Source: Lathyrus oleraceus (lineage: Eukaryota > Streptophyta > Magnoliopsida > Fabales > Fabaceae). From it: a stretch of DNA of 64,000 bases. Positions 31,743-46,499 of this stretch are shown one piece after another. The translations under genes and the position numbers were made by a program. Every line of letters begins with the position of its first letter. Position 1 is the stretch's first letter. Below the pieces are notes generated by a model, which saw only the letters and a program-made list of their open reading frames with translations, did no database searches and was not told the DNA's origin. The stretch lies in contig NC_066579.1 of assembly GCF_024323335.1 (NCBI RefSeq), positions 250,783,575 to 250,847,574 on the forward strand. Reading direction: 5' to 3'.

Positions 31743-33111
31743 AAAGAGCCACACGTATTCTTAGAAGAGCAGTTAGAGAAGAAACACTGGACAAAGGAAT
31801 ACCATAAGAAGAGAAACTATCAAGTTCTTCTGAAATTGAAGAAGAATTCATGATATGATGCACAACCCCTAACTATGGGGGACTACTGTAAACAGAGTGA
31901 TGAAGGATAGGTTTCTAGGCGGTTTGTACCGGCAGACCCTGCTAACTTGATATTAAAAATTATGTACTTTTAGGTTTAAGAGTAAATTCGTTTGACGGGA
32001 ATGCGATTAGAGACCCATGGACGCATCTTGCACGCTTCTATGAAACATATTCAATGTGCAAACCTACTGATGTCAGTAAAGACCAGGTTAAATTGAGGTT
32101 GTTTGGGTTCTCACTGATTAGAAGGACGAAAGATTGGTTACTTTGCCTTCCGAATGGATCAATCTGGACTTGGAAGATAGATTCCTTGAAATAATTTTTA
32201 TTACTACTCAGTTTATCGGCACCGAGTAGAAATTATTAATTTTGAGCAGCAAGAAATTGAGTCACTTTATGACGCTTGGGAAATATTTAAGCTTTTGTTG
32301 CGCAAATACCCAAATCACAACATGAGTAATATGGAGAAAATGCAAAACTTCATCAAAGGTCTCAAGAGTCAAACTCACATGTTATCGGATGCTTCTGCGA
32401 GAGGCACTATCTATCAAATGACCGAACCACAAGTAAAAGACCTCATTGATAATATGTGTATGAATGAGTACCATTCAAAAAGTGAAAGGTCGTCAAGCTT
32501 GAAACTATTGGCACGCCTAAAGGTATGTTACACCTTGATACCCATACTAGTCTTTTAGCTCAAACTGAATTGTTGAATAAAAAGCTAGCTGAAAGCAACT
32601 TAGGTAGAGCTAACGTGAGCTAGGTATAAGCACTTAGGTGTGATTTCTAAGGAGGCAAACATGCGAATGGAAGGTGTTCGTTGGAAGGGAAAATTGATTA
32701 AGTCCAATTTGCAGATTTCAAAAGAATAACCCATATTCCAACACATATAATCCGGGTTGGAAAGATCACCCCAATTTCCGTTGGAGAAATAATCAAAATT
32801 CAAATGCCAACCAAGGGATGCAAAAAATCCAACAAGCTCCGTTTCAAAGGAAGCCATCTCAGTTGGAAGATACTTTGCAGAATTTTATTAAAGTTACTAA
32901 AAGTAGCTTTGAGCAGGTAACTAGGAACCATGAAATTTTAAGCAGAAACCATGATGCATCAATCAAGAATTTGGAGACTCATATTGGTCAATTATCTAGA
33001 CAAATAACTGCTTTACCAAGCTCAAGTGGAGGATTCACCGATAACACCGTTGATAATCCTAAAAATGAAACATGCAAGGTTGTGGAAATAGATTATAGGG
33101 GTGGGTACTAG
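31743..33111 (+). pseudogene. Athila-like gag pseudogene
   Basis: Several stops and frame changes. In order: NSFDGNAIRDPWTHLARFYE near 31985-32045 and LRLFGFSLIRRTKDWLLCLP near 32095-32155 (retrotransposon gag domain), LLRKYPNHNMSNMEKMQNF from 32297, QMTEPQVKDLIDNM, and 32818-33111 with PFQRKPSQLEDTLQNFI, RNHDASIKNLETHIGQLSRQ and SSSGGFTDNTVDNP, which are typical of the Athila gag C-terminal half. The N-terminus near 31743-31980 is broken by stops. An identical copy is at 60604-61972. Confidence 0.85.
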
Positions 33112-33480
33112 AAAGGAGGAAGCTGAAAAAGTTAAAGAAAATAGATTATGAAGGTGAATTTGAAAAGGAGGAGAGTGGAAATCAAGGTGACGAAGACGAA
33201 AGAGGAGTTACCCTTAATCTACTCATTGATAAAAAAAAATCCTTGGAAGAGAACAAAGGATCAAATTCTGAATGAACCAAACCCACCTTTACCAGATTAC
33301 ATAAAACTACCATATCCCATCATTAAGAAGAAGCTGGTACACGAGGATAAGGCTAGAATTTTTGAAAAATTTAAAGAAGTGTTGAGACAACTTCAGGTAA
33401 GTATCTCTTTTCATGAAATTTTAGAGTTAATTCCCAAGTTTTCTAAGTTTATGCAGGTATTGTTGAAAGGTGGAAAGTAG
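33112..33480 (+). pseudogene. Athila-like gag-protease linker
   Basis: The frame 33148-33480 includes PPLPDYIKLPYPIIKKKL, RIFEKFKEVLRQLQVSISF and LELIPKFSKFMQVLL, matching the segment between gag and protease in Athila/Ty3 polyproteins (usual form ...FLEVFKKLQVNIPF...MPNYAKFMK). It is followed by a stop. The upstream junction to gag contains a stop at 33109-33111. Probably not translated. Confidence 0.75.
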
Positions 33481-33505
33481 AAGTTAGCTCAAGAATAGGT
33501 CAACA

Positions 33506-33940
33506 TGACAGAGAAAGAAGTCACAGTAGAACTGACAGAAGTTCCACCAAAGATGAAGGATCCAGAGGAGTTCAACACCACTTAAACCATTGGGAGGGTG
33601 AAAATTACACATGCTTTATGTGACTTAGGATCGAGCATCAATGTCATACCGCTGAGAAAATTTAAGGAATTAGAGATATGAGAGATTATATCGAGCAACA
33701 TGACACTCACTTTGGCCGATTCATCTGGTACTCATCTGTTTGGTATTGTATAAGATGTACTAGTCCATGTCAATGGTTTGACCTTCCCTGTAGACCTTGT
33801 GGTGACCGACATGAAAAATGATTCGGAAGGGTCAGTGATTCTAGGGTGCCCATTCTTGGCAACCAGGAGAGCAAAATTCGATATGGTGACAGGTGAATTA
33901 ATTTTGAAGTTTAACTAGGAGAATGTGGCGTTTAATACAT
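33506..33940 (+). pseudogene. Athila-like protease remnant, cut by the satellite
   Basis: Reads TEKEVTVELTEVPPKMKDP, then after stops ALCDLGSSINVIPLRKF (aspartic protease D-x-G at about 33622), LTLADSSGTH, VDLVVTDM, SVILGCPFLATRRAKFDM and GELILKF. In-frame stops occur at about 33583, 33678, 33751 and 33916. No RT, RNase H or integrase follows: at about 33941 the sequence passes into satellite monomers. So the Athila body is truncated after protease. Confidence 0.8.
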
Positions 33941-36900
33941 ATCATACTGCGTTGATAAATGCATCTGCTAAGTAACTTGCTATTAAGTGTTACATGACAT
34001 GTACCCATAAAATGTATGCATTACATGACTATCCCAACTAATTTTATCTAATGTAATGAAATCTCAACTAATTATACTTTATTGAATGTTTTTCATCATT
34101 CATAAAATATCTTTTAGTTTATATATATTATTTTATGACAACCATTTTATTTATAAAGGACACATTTTCGCCCCTAAATAAAATTTGAAAACTACTATTA
34201 CTTTTTTTACACTAGTACTATTAATTTTTGTTACATTAAGAAACTTACATTCAATTATACCATAGATAACGAGCCCGGTTATTTGGACCTTATTTTTAAA
34301 ACCCTTTATTTTGAAAGATTTGAGTGTATTTAGTTAAGCTCATAACAACAATCAAAACTAGAATAAAATATAAAATATATTATACATCTTGTCAATATAT
34401 ATAAAAACACCTTTTGAATATAATTTATTATTGGAAAAACACAAAGTCCCTGAAGAGTTTATATAGCGTTACACTCTTTGTCTTAAATATTAATTTCATA
34501 TAGACTAATTAAGTTAAATTTTCGTTTTACTATGATATTTATATATGATATCAAGAAGTTAGTATCATAAACCATATTTCATGCCAAATTCTAATTCTAT
34601 TACTTATGTACATATAGACATCCCTTGATATTATTAGAACAAGAGTCTAAATAATAACATTAACATTATTGATTTGTTAATGTTATTATTTTGAATAAGA
34701 TCGAAAATCATAACATTAACAATATTGATTTGTTAGTTTTTTTATGATAAATTTTATTCACTTAAACTGTAATGTATTGATATTTAAGTTTTTTTATATA
34801 TAAAATTCTAAAATATAATGTATCGATATCATAATATGTTGTTTTAAAAAAAATGACCATGAAAAAACAAAATAAAGAATATGAAATTTTATATAGACAA
34901 AGATGGGTTAAAGTTATGAAAAGCAAAACAGATTGTAAAAATAACATAGAGTTACTTTTATTAGAAACATGAAACCTATTAGATGGATACAAGGCAAAAG
35001 AACTGAGTTTGCTTTGAACATGATAGGAAGTGGTTGAAACACTCCAAATGCATGTCTTTGAAATAAAATGACATATACATATACATATTACTTAGCTACT
35101 TATTAGCCTTCTCAAGGTGACTATGTTTACTATGCCAAATCAACACTGGTAGAATGATTTACTTATTTTATACCCTTTTTTAATACTAAATAGATGTTTT
35201 AAAAACTAGAACAAGAGAATATGCCGACGACACAACTACATAACAAACAAGAGATGATCGAAATTTCATCAAAAATTTTGTCTTCTATCTCGCCCCAAAA
35301 ATTAAAACATTTTCTCATCAAGATAACAATGAATAATAATAAATTTTATGAACATATAGTAATGATGGTGATAATAATCATATTGATTAAGAATTTTTAA
35401 TAGTTTTGAAACTAGGTTGTGAAAGTGTTTTTCCTTTTGTTCATATCTTTTTAATGTTCATCTTTGGAGGATCATATTAAAAATATTTTAAATTATTTCT
35501 ATTATATTGTGATCATGTTAAAATATGAACTCTATTACTAACCAACACATAAAAAAGATTTTTAATATGTCTTATGACACTCGTTATAATAACAAAGAAA
35601 TTGCAATATCAAATTTATCCATTTTAGAATAATTTCAAAAAAAATATATATAAGGTTGAAGAATATTTAAAAACTAAACACAATAATAAAAATGTAATGT
35701 AGACACTTTAAATCTTTTGCAAGTAATTTCCACCTGAATATTCCAAACATTTCAAAGTTTACCAAAAATAATCATGCATAAAAGTACTACGTAATCACCT
35801 AAATTCTCATAAAATAAAAAATAGTGAGAAAAGTAATAGAAAAAGAGCATCGTAAATAAAATGATGGATACATATTGATATGACTTAAACAACTTATTAT
35901 ATATAAAAGAAAACGTAATTCAATAATTTAAAAATGAAAATAATGTAACCATAATTAATAGGTTAAAATTTATATTTCATGAAAAACTTAATTTTTTTTT
36001 CAGTTTTAAAGTTCACTATTATAGGCTAAGCTCACAACCCTTCCAACACCCTGAAGACTCATCAAATACAAGTAGTAGTCCACCATCATGCAATTACCAT
36101 ACTGCATTGATAATTGCATCCGCTAAGTAACTTGCTATTAAGTGTTACATGACATGTACCCATAAAATGTATGCATTACATGACTATCCCAACTAATTTC
36201 ATCTAATGTAATGAAATCTCAACTAATTATACTTTATTGAATGTTTTTCATCATTCATAAAATATCTTTTTGTTTATATATATTATTTTATGACAACCGT
36301 TTTATTTATAAAGGACACATTTTCGCCCCTAAATAAAATTTGAAAAGTACTATTACTTTTTTTACACTAGTACTATTAATTTTTGTTACATTAAGAAACT
36401 TACATTCAATTATACCATAGATAACGAGCCCGATTATTTGGACCTTATTTTTAAAACCCTTTATTTTGAAGGATTTGAGTGTATTTAGGTAAGCTCATAA
36501 CAACAATCAAAACTAGAATGAAATATAAAATATATTATACATCTTGTCAATATATATAAAAACACCTATTGAATATAATTTATTATTGGAAAAACACAAA
36601 GTCCCTGAAGAGTTTATATAGCGTTACTCTCTTTCTCTTAAATATTAATTTCATATAGACGAATTAAGTTAAATTTTCGTTTTATTATGATATTTATATA
36701 TGATATCAACAAGTTAGTATCATAAACCATATTTCATGCCAAATTCTAATTCTATTACTTAAGTACATATAGACATCCCTTGAAATTATTAGAACAAGAG
36801 TCTAAATAATAACATTAACAATATTGATTTGTTAGTTTTTTTATGATAAATTTTATTCACTTAAACTATAATGTATTGATATTTAAGATTTTTTATATAT

Positions 36901-39900
36901 AAAATTCTAAAACATAATGTATCGATATCATAATATGTTGTTTTAAAAAAAATGACCGTGAAAAAACAAAATAAAGAATATGAAATTTTATATAGACAAA
37001 GATGGGTTAAAGTTATGAAAAGCAAAACATATTGTAAAAATAACATAGGATTACTTTTATTAGAAACATGAAACCTATTAGATGGATACTAGGCAAAAGA
37101 CTGAGTTTGCTTTGAACATGATAGGAAGGGGTTGAAACATTCCAAATGCATGTCTTTGAAATAAAATGACATATACATATACATATTACTTAGCTACTTA
37201 TTAGTCTTCTCAAGGTGACTATGTTTACTATGCCAAATCAACACTGGTATGATGATTTACTTATTTTATACCCTTTTTAAATATTAAATAGATATTTTAA
37301 AAACTAGAAAAAGAGAATATGCCGACGACACAACTACATAACAAACAAGAGATGATCGAAATTTCATCGAAATTTTTGTCTTCTATCTCGCCCAAAAAAT
37401 TAAAACATTGTCTCATCAAGATAATAATGAATAACAATAAATATTATGAACATATAGTAATGATGGTGATAATAATCATATTGATTAAGAATTTTTAATA
37501 GTTTTGAAACTAGGTTGTGAAAGTGTTTTTCCTTTTGTTCATATCTTTTTAATGTTCATCTTTGGAGGATCATATTAAAAATATTTTAAATTATTTCTAT
37601 TATATTGTGATCATGTTAAAATATGAACTCTATTACTAACCAACACCTAAAAAAGATTTTTAATATGTCTTATGACACTCGTTATAATAACAAAGAAATT
37701 GCAATATCAAATTTATCCATTTTAGAATACTTTCAAAAAATATATATATAAGGTTGAAGAATATTTAAAAACTAAACACAATAATAAAAATGTAATGTAG
37801 ACACTTTAAATCTTTTGCAAGTAATTTCCACCTTAATATTCTAAACATTTCAAAGTTTACCAAAAATAATCATGCATAAAAGTACTACGTAATCACCTAA
37901 ATTCTCATAAAATAAAAAATAGTGAGAAAAGTAATAGAAAAAGAGCATCGTAAATAAAATGATGGATACATATTGATATGACTTAAACAACTTATTATAT
38001 ATAAAAGAAAACGTAATTCAATAACTTAAAAATGAAATTAATGTAACCATAATTAATAGGTTGAAATTTATATTTCATGAAAAACTTAATTTTTTTTTTC
38101 AGTTTTAAAGTTCACTATTATATGCTAAGCTCACAACCCTTCCAACACCCTGAAGACTCATAAAATACAAGTAGTAGTCCACCATCATGCAATTACCATA
38201 CTGCATTGATAAATGCATCCGCTAAGTAACTTCCTATTAAGTGTTACATGACATGTGCCCATAAAATGTATGCATTACATGACTATCCCAACTAATTTCA
38301 TCTAATAAAATGAAATCTCAACTAATTATACTTTATTGAATGTTTTTCATCATTCATAAAATATCTTTTTATTTATATATATTATTTTATGACAACCATT
38401 TTATTTATAAATGACACATTTTCCCCCCTAAATAAAATTTGAAAAGTACTATTACTTTTTTTACACTAGTACTATTAATTTTTGTTACATTAAGAAACTT
38501 ACATTCAATTATACCACAGATAACGAGCCCGATTATTTGGACCTTATTTTTAAAATCCTTTATTTTGAAGGATTTGAGTGTATTTTGGTAAGCTCATAAC
38601 AACAATCAAAACTAGAATAAAATATAAAATATATTATACATCTTGTCAATATATATATAAAAACACCTATTGAATATAATTTATTATTGGAAAAACACAA
38701 AGTCCTTGAAGAGTTTATATAGCGTTACACTTTTTCTCTTAAATATTAATTTCATATAGACTACTTAAGTTAAATTTTCGTTTTACTATGATATTTATAT
38801 ATGATATCAAGAAGTTAGTATCATAAACCATATTTAATGCCAAATTCTAATTCTATAACTTAGGTACATATAGACATCCCTTGATATTATTAGAACAAGA
38901 GTCTAAATAATAACATTAACATTATTGATTTGTTAATGTTATTATTTTGAATAAGATCGAAAATCATAACATTAACAATATTGATTTGTTAGTTTTTTAA
39001 TGATAAATTTTATTCACTTAAACTGTAATGTATTGATATTTAAGTTTTTTTATATATAAAATTCTAAAATATAATGTATCGATATCATAATATGTTGTTT
39101 TATAAAAAAGGACCATGAAAAAACAAAATAAAGAATATGAAATTTTATATAGACAAAGATGGGTTAAAGTTATGAAAAGCAAAACAGATTGCAAAAATAA
39201 CATATAGTTACTTTTATTAGAAACATGAAACCTATTAGATGGATACAAGGCAAAAGAACTGAGTTTGCTTTGAACATGATAGGAAGGGGTTGAAACACTC
39301 CAAATGCATGTCTTTGAAATGAAATGACATATACATATACATATTACTTAGCTACTTATTAGCCTTCTCAAGGTGACTATGTTTACCATGCCAAATCAAC
39401 AGTGGTAGAATGATTTACTTATTTTATACCCTTTTTTAATATTAAATAGATGTTTAAAAACTAGAACAAGGGAATATGCCGACGACACAACTACATAACA
39501 AACAAGAGATGATCAAAATTTCATCGAAATTTTTGTCTTCTATCTCGCCCCAAAAATTAAAACATTGTCTCATCAAGATAATAATGAATAACAATAAATT
39601 TTATGAACATATAGTAATGATGGTGATAATAATCATATTGATTAAGAATTTTTAATAGTTTTGAAACTAGGTTGTGAAAATGTTTTTCCTTTTGTTCATA
39701 TCTTTTTAATGTTCATCTTTGGAGGATCATATTAAAAATATTTTAAATTATTTCTATTATATTGTGATCATGTTAAAATATGAACTCTATTACTAACTAA
39801 CACCTAAGAAAGATTTTTAATATGTCTTGTGACACTCGTTAAAATAACAAAGAAATTGCAATAGCAAATTTATCCATTTTAGAATACTTTCAAAAAAAAT

Positions 39901-42900
39901 AAGGTTGAAGAATATTTAAAAACTAAACAAAATAATAAAAATGTAATGTAGACTCTTTAAATCTTTTGCAAGTAATTTCCACCTGAATATTCTAAACATT
40001 TCAAAGTTTACCAAAAATAATCATGCATAAAAGTACAACGTAATCACCTAAATTCTCATGAAATAAAAAATAGTGAGAAAAGTAATAGAAAAAGAGCACC
40101 GTAAATAAAATGATGGATACATGTTGATATGACTTAAACAACTTATTATATATAAAAGAAAACGTAATTCAATAACTTAAAAATGAAAATAATGTAACCA
40201 TAATTAATAGGTTGAAATTTATATTTCATGAAAAACTTAATTTTTTTTTTTGATTTAAAAGTTCACTATTATATGCTAAGCTCACAACCCTTCCAACACC
40301 CTGAAGACTCATAAAATACAAGTAGTAGTCCACCATCATGCAATTACCATACTGCATTGATAAATGCATCCGCTAAGTAACTTGCTATTAAGTGTTACAT
40401 GACATATACCCATAAAATGTATGCATTACATGACTATCCCAACTAATTTCATCTAATGTAATGAAATCTCAACTAATTATACTTTATTGAATGTTTTTCA
40501 TCATTCATAAAATATCTTTTTGTTTATATATATTATTTTATGACAACCATTTTATTTATAATGGACACATTTTCCCCCCTAAATAAAATTTGAAAAGTAC
40601 TATTAGTTTTTTTACACTAGTACTATTAATTTTTGTTACATTAAGAAACTTACATTCAATTATACCATAGATAACAAGCCCGATTATTTGGACCTTATTT
40701 TTAAAACCCTTTATTTTGAAAGATTTGAGTGTATTTAGTTAAGCTCATAACAACAATCAAAACTAGAATAAAATATAAAATATATTATACATCTTGTCAA
40801 TATATATATATAAAAACACCTTTTGAATATAATTTATTATTGGAAAAACGCAAAGTCCTTGAAGAGTTTATATAGCGTTACACTCTTTCTCTTAAATATT
40901 AATTTCATATAGACTACTTAAGTTAAATTTTCGTTTTACTATGATATTTATATATGATATCAAGAAGTTAGTATCATAAACCATATTTAATGCCAAATTC
41001 TATTTCTATTACTTAAGTACATATAGACATCCCTTGAAATTATTAGAACAAGAGTCTAAATAATAACATTAACATTATTGATTTGTTAATGTTATTATTT
41101 TGAATAAGATTGAAAATCATAACATTAACAATATTGATTTGTTAGTTTTTTTATGATAAATTTTATTCACTTAAACTGTAATGTATTGATATTTAAGTTT
41201 TTTTATATATAAAATTCTAAAATATAATGTATCGATATCATAATATGTTGTTTTAAAAAAAAGGACCATGAAAAAACAAAATAAAGAATATGAAATTTTA
41301 TATAGACAAAGATGGGTTAAAGTTATAAAAAGCAAAACAGATTGTAAAAATAACATATATTTACTTTTATTAGAAACATGAAACCTATTAGATGGATACA
41401 AGGCAAAAGAACTGAGTTTGCTTTGAACATGATAGGAAGGGGTTGAAACACTCCAAATGCATGTCTTTGAAATGAAATGACATATACATATACATATTAC
41501 TTAGCTACTTATTAGCCTTCTCAAGGTGACTATGTTTACCATGCCAAATCAAAACTGGTAGAATGATTTACTTATTTTATAGCATTTTTTAATATTAAAT
41601 AGATGTTTTAAAAACTAGAACAAGGGAATATGCCGACGACACAACTACATAACAAACAAGAGATGATCAAAATTTCATCGAAATTTTTGTCTTCTATCTC
41701 GCCCCAAAAATTAAAACATTGTCTCATCAAGATAATAATGAATAACAATAAATTTTATGAACATATAGTAATGATGGTGATAATAATCATATTGATTAAG
41801 AATTTTTAATAGTTTTGAAACTAGGTTGTGAAAGTGTTTTTCCTTTTGTTCATATCTTTTTAATGTTCATCTTTGGAGGATCATATTAAAAATATTTTAA
41901 ATTATTTCTATTATATTGTGATCATGTTAAAATATGAACTCTATTACTAACCAACACCTAAGAAAGATTTTTAATATGTCTTGTGACACTCGTTAAAATA
42001 ACAAAGAAATTGCAATAGCAAATTTATCCATTTTAGAATACTTTCAAAAAAAAATAAGGTTGAAGAATATTTAAAAACTAAACAAAATAATAAAAATGTA
42101 ATGTAGACTCTTTAAATCTTTTGGAAGTAATTTCCACCTGAATATTCTAAACATTTCAAAGTTTACCAAAAATAATCATGCATAAAAGTACAACGTAATC
42201 ACCTAAATTCTCATGAAATAAAAAATAGTGAGAAAAGTAATAGAAAAAGAGCACCGTAAATAAAATGATGGATACAGGTTGATATGACTTAAACAACTTA
42301 TTATATATAAAAGAAAATGTAATTCAATAACTTAAAAATGAAAATAATGTAACCATAATTAATAGGTTGAAATTTATATTTCATGAAAAACTTAATTTTT
42401 TTTTTCGATTTAAAAGTTCACTATTATATGCTAAGCTCACAATCCTTCCAACACCCTGAAGACTCATAAAATACAAGTAGTAGTCCACCATCATGCAATT
42501 ATCATACTGCATTGATAAATGCATCCGCTAAGTAACTTGCAATTAAGTGTTACATGACATGTACCCATAAAATGTATGCATTACATGACTATCCCAACTA
42601 ATTTCATCTAATGTAATGAAATCTCAACTAATTATACTTTATTGAATGTTTTTCATCATTCATAAAATATCTTTTTGTTTATATATATTATTTTATGACA
42701 ACCATTTTATTTATAAAGGACACATTTTCCCCACTAAATAAAATTTGAAAAGTACTATTACTTTTTTTACACTAGTACTATTAATTTTTGTTACATTAAG
42801 AAACTTACATTCAATTATACCATAGATAACGAGCCCGGTTATTTGGATCTTATTTTTAAAACCCTTTATTTTGAAAGATTTGAGTCTATTTAGCTAAGCT

Positions 42901-45900
42901 CATAACAACAATCAAAACTAGAATAAAATATAAAATATATTATACATCTTGTCAATATATATAAAAACACCTTTTGAATATAATTTATTATTGGAAAAAC
43001 ACAAAGTCCCTGAAGAATTTATATAGCGTTACACTCTTTGTCTTAAATATTAATTTCATATAGACTAATTAAGTTAAATTTTCGTTTTACTATGATATTT
43101 ATATATGATATCAAGAAGTTAGTATCATAAACCATATTTCATGCCAAATTCTAATTCTATTACTTAAGTACATATAGACATCCCTTGATATTATTAGAAC
43201 AAGAGTCTAAATAATAACATTAAAATTATTGGTTTGTTAATGTTATTATTTTGAATAAGATCGAAAATCATAACATTAACAATATTGATTTGTTAGTTTT
43301 TTTATGAGAAATTTTATTCTTTTAAACTGTAATGTATTGATATTTAAGTTTTTTTATATATAAAATTCTAAAATATAATGTATCGATATCATAATATGTT
43401 GTTTTAAAAAAAAGGACCGTGAAAAAACAAAATAAAGAATATGAAATTTTATATAGACAAAGATGGGTTAAAGTTATGAAAAGCAAAATAGATTGTAAAA
43501 ATAACATAGAGTTACTTTTATTAGAAACATGAAACCTATTAGATGAATACAAGGCAAAAGAACTGAGCTTGCTTTGAACATGATAGGAAGGGGTTGAAAC
43601 ACTCCAAATGCATGTCTTTGAAATGAAATGACATATACATATACATATTACTTAGCTACTTATTAGCCTTCTCAAGGTGACTATGTTTACTATGCCAAAT
43701 CAACACTGATAGAATGATTTACTTATTTTATACCCTTTTTTAATATTAAATAGATGTTTTAAAAACAGAACAAGAGAATATGCCGACGACACAACTACAT
43801 AACAAACAAGTGATGATCGAAATTTCATCGAAATTTTTGTCTTCTATCTCGCCCCAAAAATTAAAACATTGTCTCATCAAGATAATAATGAATAACAATA
43901 AATTTTATGAACATATAGTAATGATTGTGATAATAATCGTATTGATTAAGAATTTTTAATAGTTTTGAAACTAGGTTGTGAAAGTGTTTTTCCTTTTGTT
44001 CATATCTTTTTAATGTTCATCTTTGGAGGATCATATTAAAAATATTTTGAATTATTTCTACTATATTGTGATCATGTTAAAATATGAACTCTATTACTAA
44101 CCAACACCTAAGAAAGATTTTTAATATGTCTTGTGACACTCGTTAAAATAACAAAGAAATTGCAATAGCAATTTTATCCATTTTAGAATACTTTCAAAAA
44201 AAAAAATAAGGTTGAAGAATATTTAAAAACTAAACAAAATAATAAAAATGTAATGTAGACACTTTAAATCTTTTGCAAGTAACTTCCACCTGAATATTCT
44301 AAACATTTCAAAGTTTTACAAAAATAATCATGCATAAAAGTACAACGTAATCACCTAAATTCTCATGAAACTAAAAATAGTGAGAAAAGTAATAGAAAAA
44401 GAGCATCGTAAATAAAATGATGGATACATATTGATATGTCTTAAACAACTTATTATATATAAAAGAAAACGTAATTCAATAACTTAAAAATGAAAATAAT
44501 GTAACCACACTTAATAGGTTGAAATTTATATTTCATGAAAAACTTAATTTTTTTTTCAATTTTAAAGTTCACTATTATAGGCTAAGCTCACAACCCTTCC
44601 AACACCCTGAAGACTCATAAAATACAAGTAGTAGTCCACCATCATGCAATATCCATACTTCATTGATAAATGCATCCGCTAAGTAACTTGCTATTAAGTG
44701 TTACATGACATGTACCCATAAAATGTATGCATTACATGACTATCCCAACTAATTTTATCTAATGTAACGAAATCTCAACTAATTATCCTTTGTTGAATGT
44801 TTTTCATCATTCATAAAATATGTTTTAGTTTATATCTATTATTTTATGACAACCATTTTATTTATAAAGGACACATTTTCGCCCCTAAATAAAATTCCAA
44901 AAGTACTATTACTTTTTTTACACTAGTACTATTAATTTTTGTTACATTAATAAACTTACATTCAATTATACCATAGATAACGAGCCCGTTTATTTGGACC
45001 TTATTTTTAAAACCCTTTATTTTGAAAGATTTGAGTGTATTTAGTTAAGCTCATAACAACAATCAAAACTAGAATAAAATATAAAATATATTATACATCT
45101 TGTCAATATATATAAAAACACCTTTTGAATATAATTTATTATTGAAAAAACACAAAGTCCCTAAAGAGTTTATATAGCGTTACACTCTTTCTCTTAAATA
45201 TTAATTTCATATAGATGAATTAAGTTAAATTTTCGTTTTATTATGATATTTATATATGATATCAAGAAGTTAGTATCATAAACCATATTTCATGCCAAAT
45301 TCTAATTCTATTACTTAAGTACATATAGACATCCCTTGAAATTATTAGAACACGAGTCTAAATAATAACATTAACATTATTGATTTGTTAATGTTATTAT
45401 TTTGAATAAGATTGAAAATCATAACATTAATAATATTGATTTGTTAGTTTTTTTATGATAAATTTTATTCACTTAAACTATAATGTATTGATATTTAAGG
45501 TTTGTATATATATAAAATTCTAAAATATAATGTATCGATATCATAAGATGTTGTTTTAAAAAAAATGACCATGAAAAAACAAAATAAAGAATATGAAATT
45601 TTATATAGACAAAGATGGGTTAAAGTTATAAAAAACAAAACAGATTGTAAAAATAACATAGACTTACTTTTATTAGAAACATGAAACCTATTAGATGGAT
45701 ACTAGGCAAAAGAACTGAGTTTGCTTTGAACATGATAGGAAGGGGTTGAAACACTCCAAATGCATGTCTTTGAAATGAAATGACATATACATATACATAT
45801 TACTTAGCTACTTATTAGCCTTCTCAAGGTGACTATGTTTACTATGCCAAATCAACACTGGTAGAATGATTTACTTATTTTATACCCTTTTTTAATATTA

Positions 45901-46450
45901 AATAGATGTTTTAAAAACTAGAACAAGAGAATATGCCGACGACACAACTACATAACAAACAAGAGATGATCGAAATTTCATCGAAATTTTTGTCTTCTAT
46001 CTCGCCCCAAAAATTAAAACATTTTCTCATCAAGATAATAATGAATAATAATAAATTTTATGAACATATAGTAATGATGGTGATAATAATCATATTGATT
46101 AAGAATTTTTAATAGTTTTGAAACTAGGTTGTGAAAGTGTTTTTCCTTTTGTTCATATCTTTTTAATGTTCATCTTTGGAGGATCATATTAAAAATATTT
46201 TAAATTATTTCTATTATATTGTGATCATGTTAAAATATGAGCTCTATTACTAACCAACACATAAAAAAGATTTTTAATACGTCTTATGACACTCGCTATA
46301 ATAACAAAGAAATTGCAATATCAAATTTATCCATTTTAGAATAATTTCAACAAAAAAAATATAAGGTTGAAGAATATTTAAAAACTAAACAAAATAATAA
46401 AAACGTAATGTAGACACTTTAAGTCTTTTGCAAGTAATTTCCACCTGAAT
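33941..46450. repeat. Satellite subfamily A block (monomers 1-6)
   Basis: Monomers share GATGGATACATATTGATATG, CTTCCAACACCCTGAAGACTC, a CTCAAGGTGACTATGTTTAC block and AAAACCCTTTATTTTGAAAG. They differ from each other at many scattered positions, so this block is older or less homogenised than block B. Monomer 2 has a 54-bp deletion. Confidence 0.85.
34649..34691. repeat. 16-bp perfect inverted repeat in each satellite monomer
   Basis: AAATAATAACATTAAC (34649-34664) pairs with GTTAATGTTATTATTT (34676-34691) around an 11-base loop. The same hairpin is visible in later monomers of both subfamilies, near 38909, 41062, 45363, 47500, 49630, 51755 and 53883. Monomer 5 (near 43220) has a base change in one arm, and monomer 2 lost it by deletion. 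Confidence 0.85.
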
Positions 46451-46499
46451 ATTCTAAACATTTCAAAGTTTACCAAAAATAATCATGCATAAAAGTACT

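Noticed and set aside
34762..34992. Minus-strand 76-codon hydrophobic frame, recurring in satellite monomers at 36861, 39018, 41171, 43322 and 63653
   Set aside because: It recurs because the monomer recurs; it is lost in subfamily B and in monomer 6, has no family resemblance, and no regulatory context.
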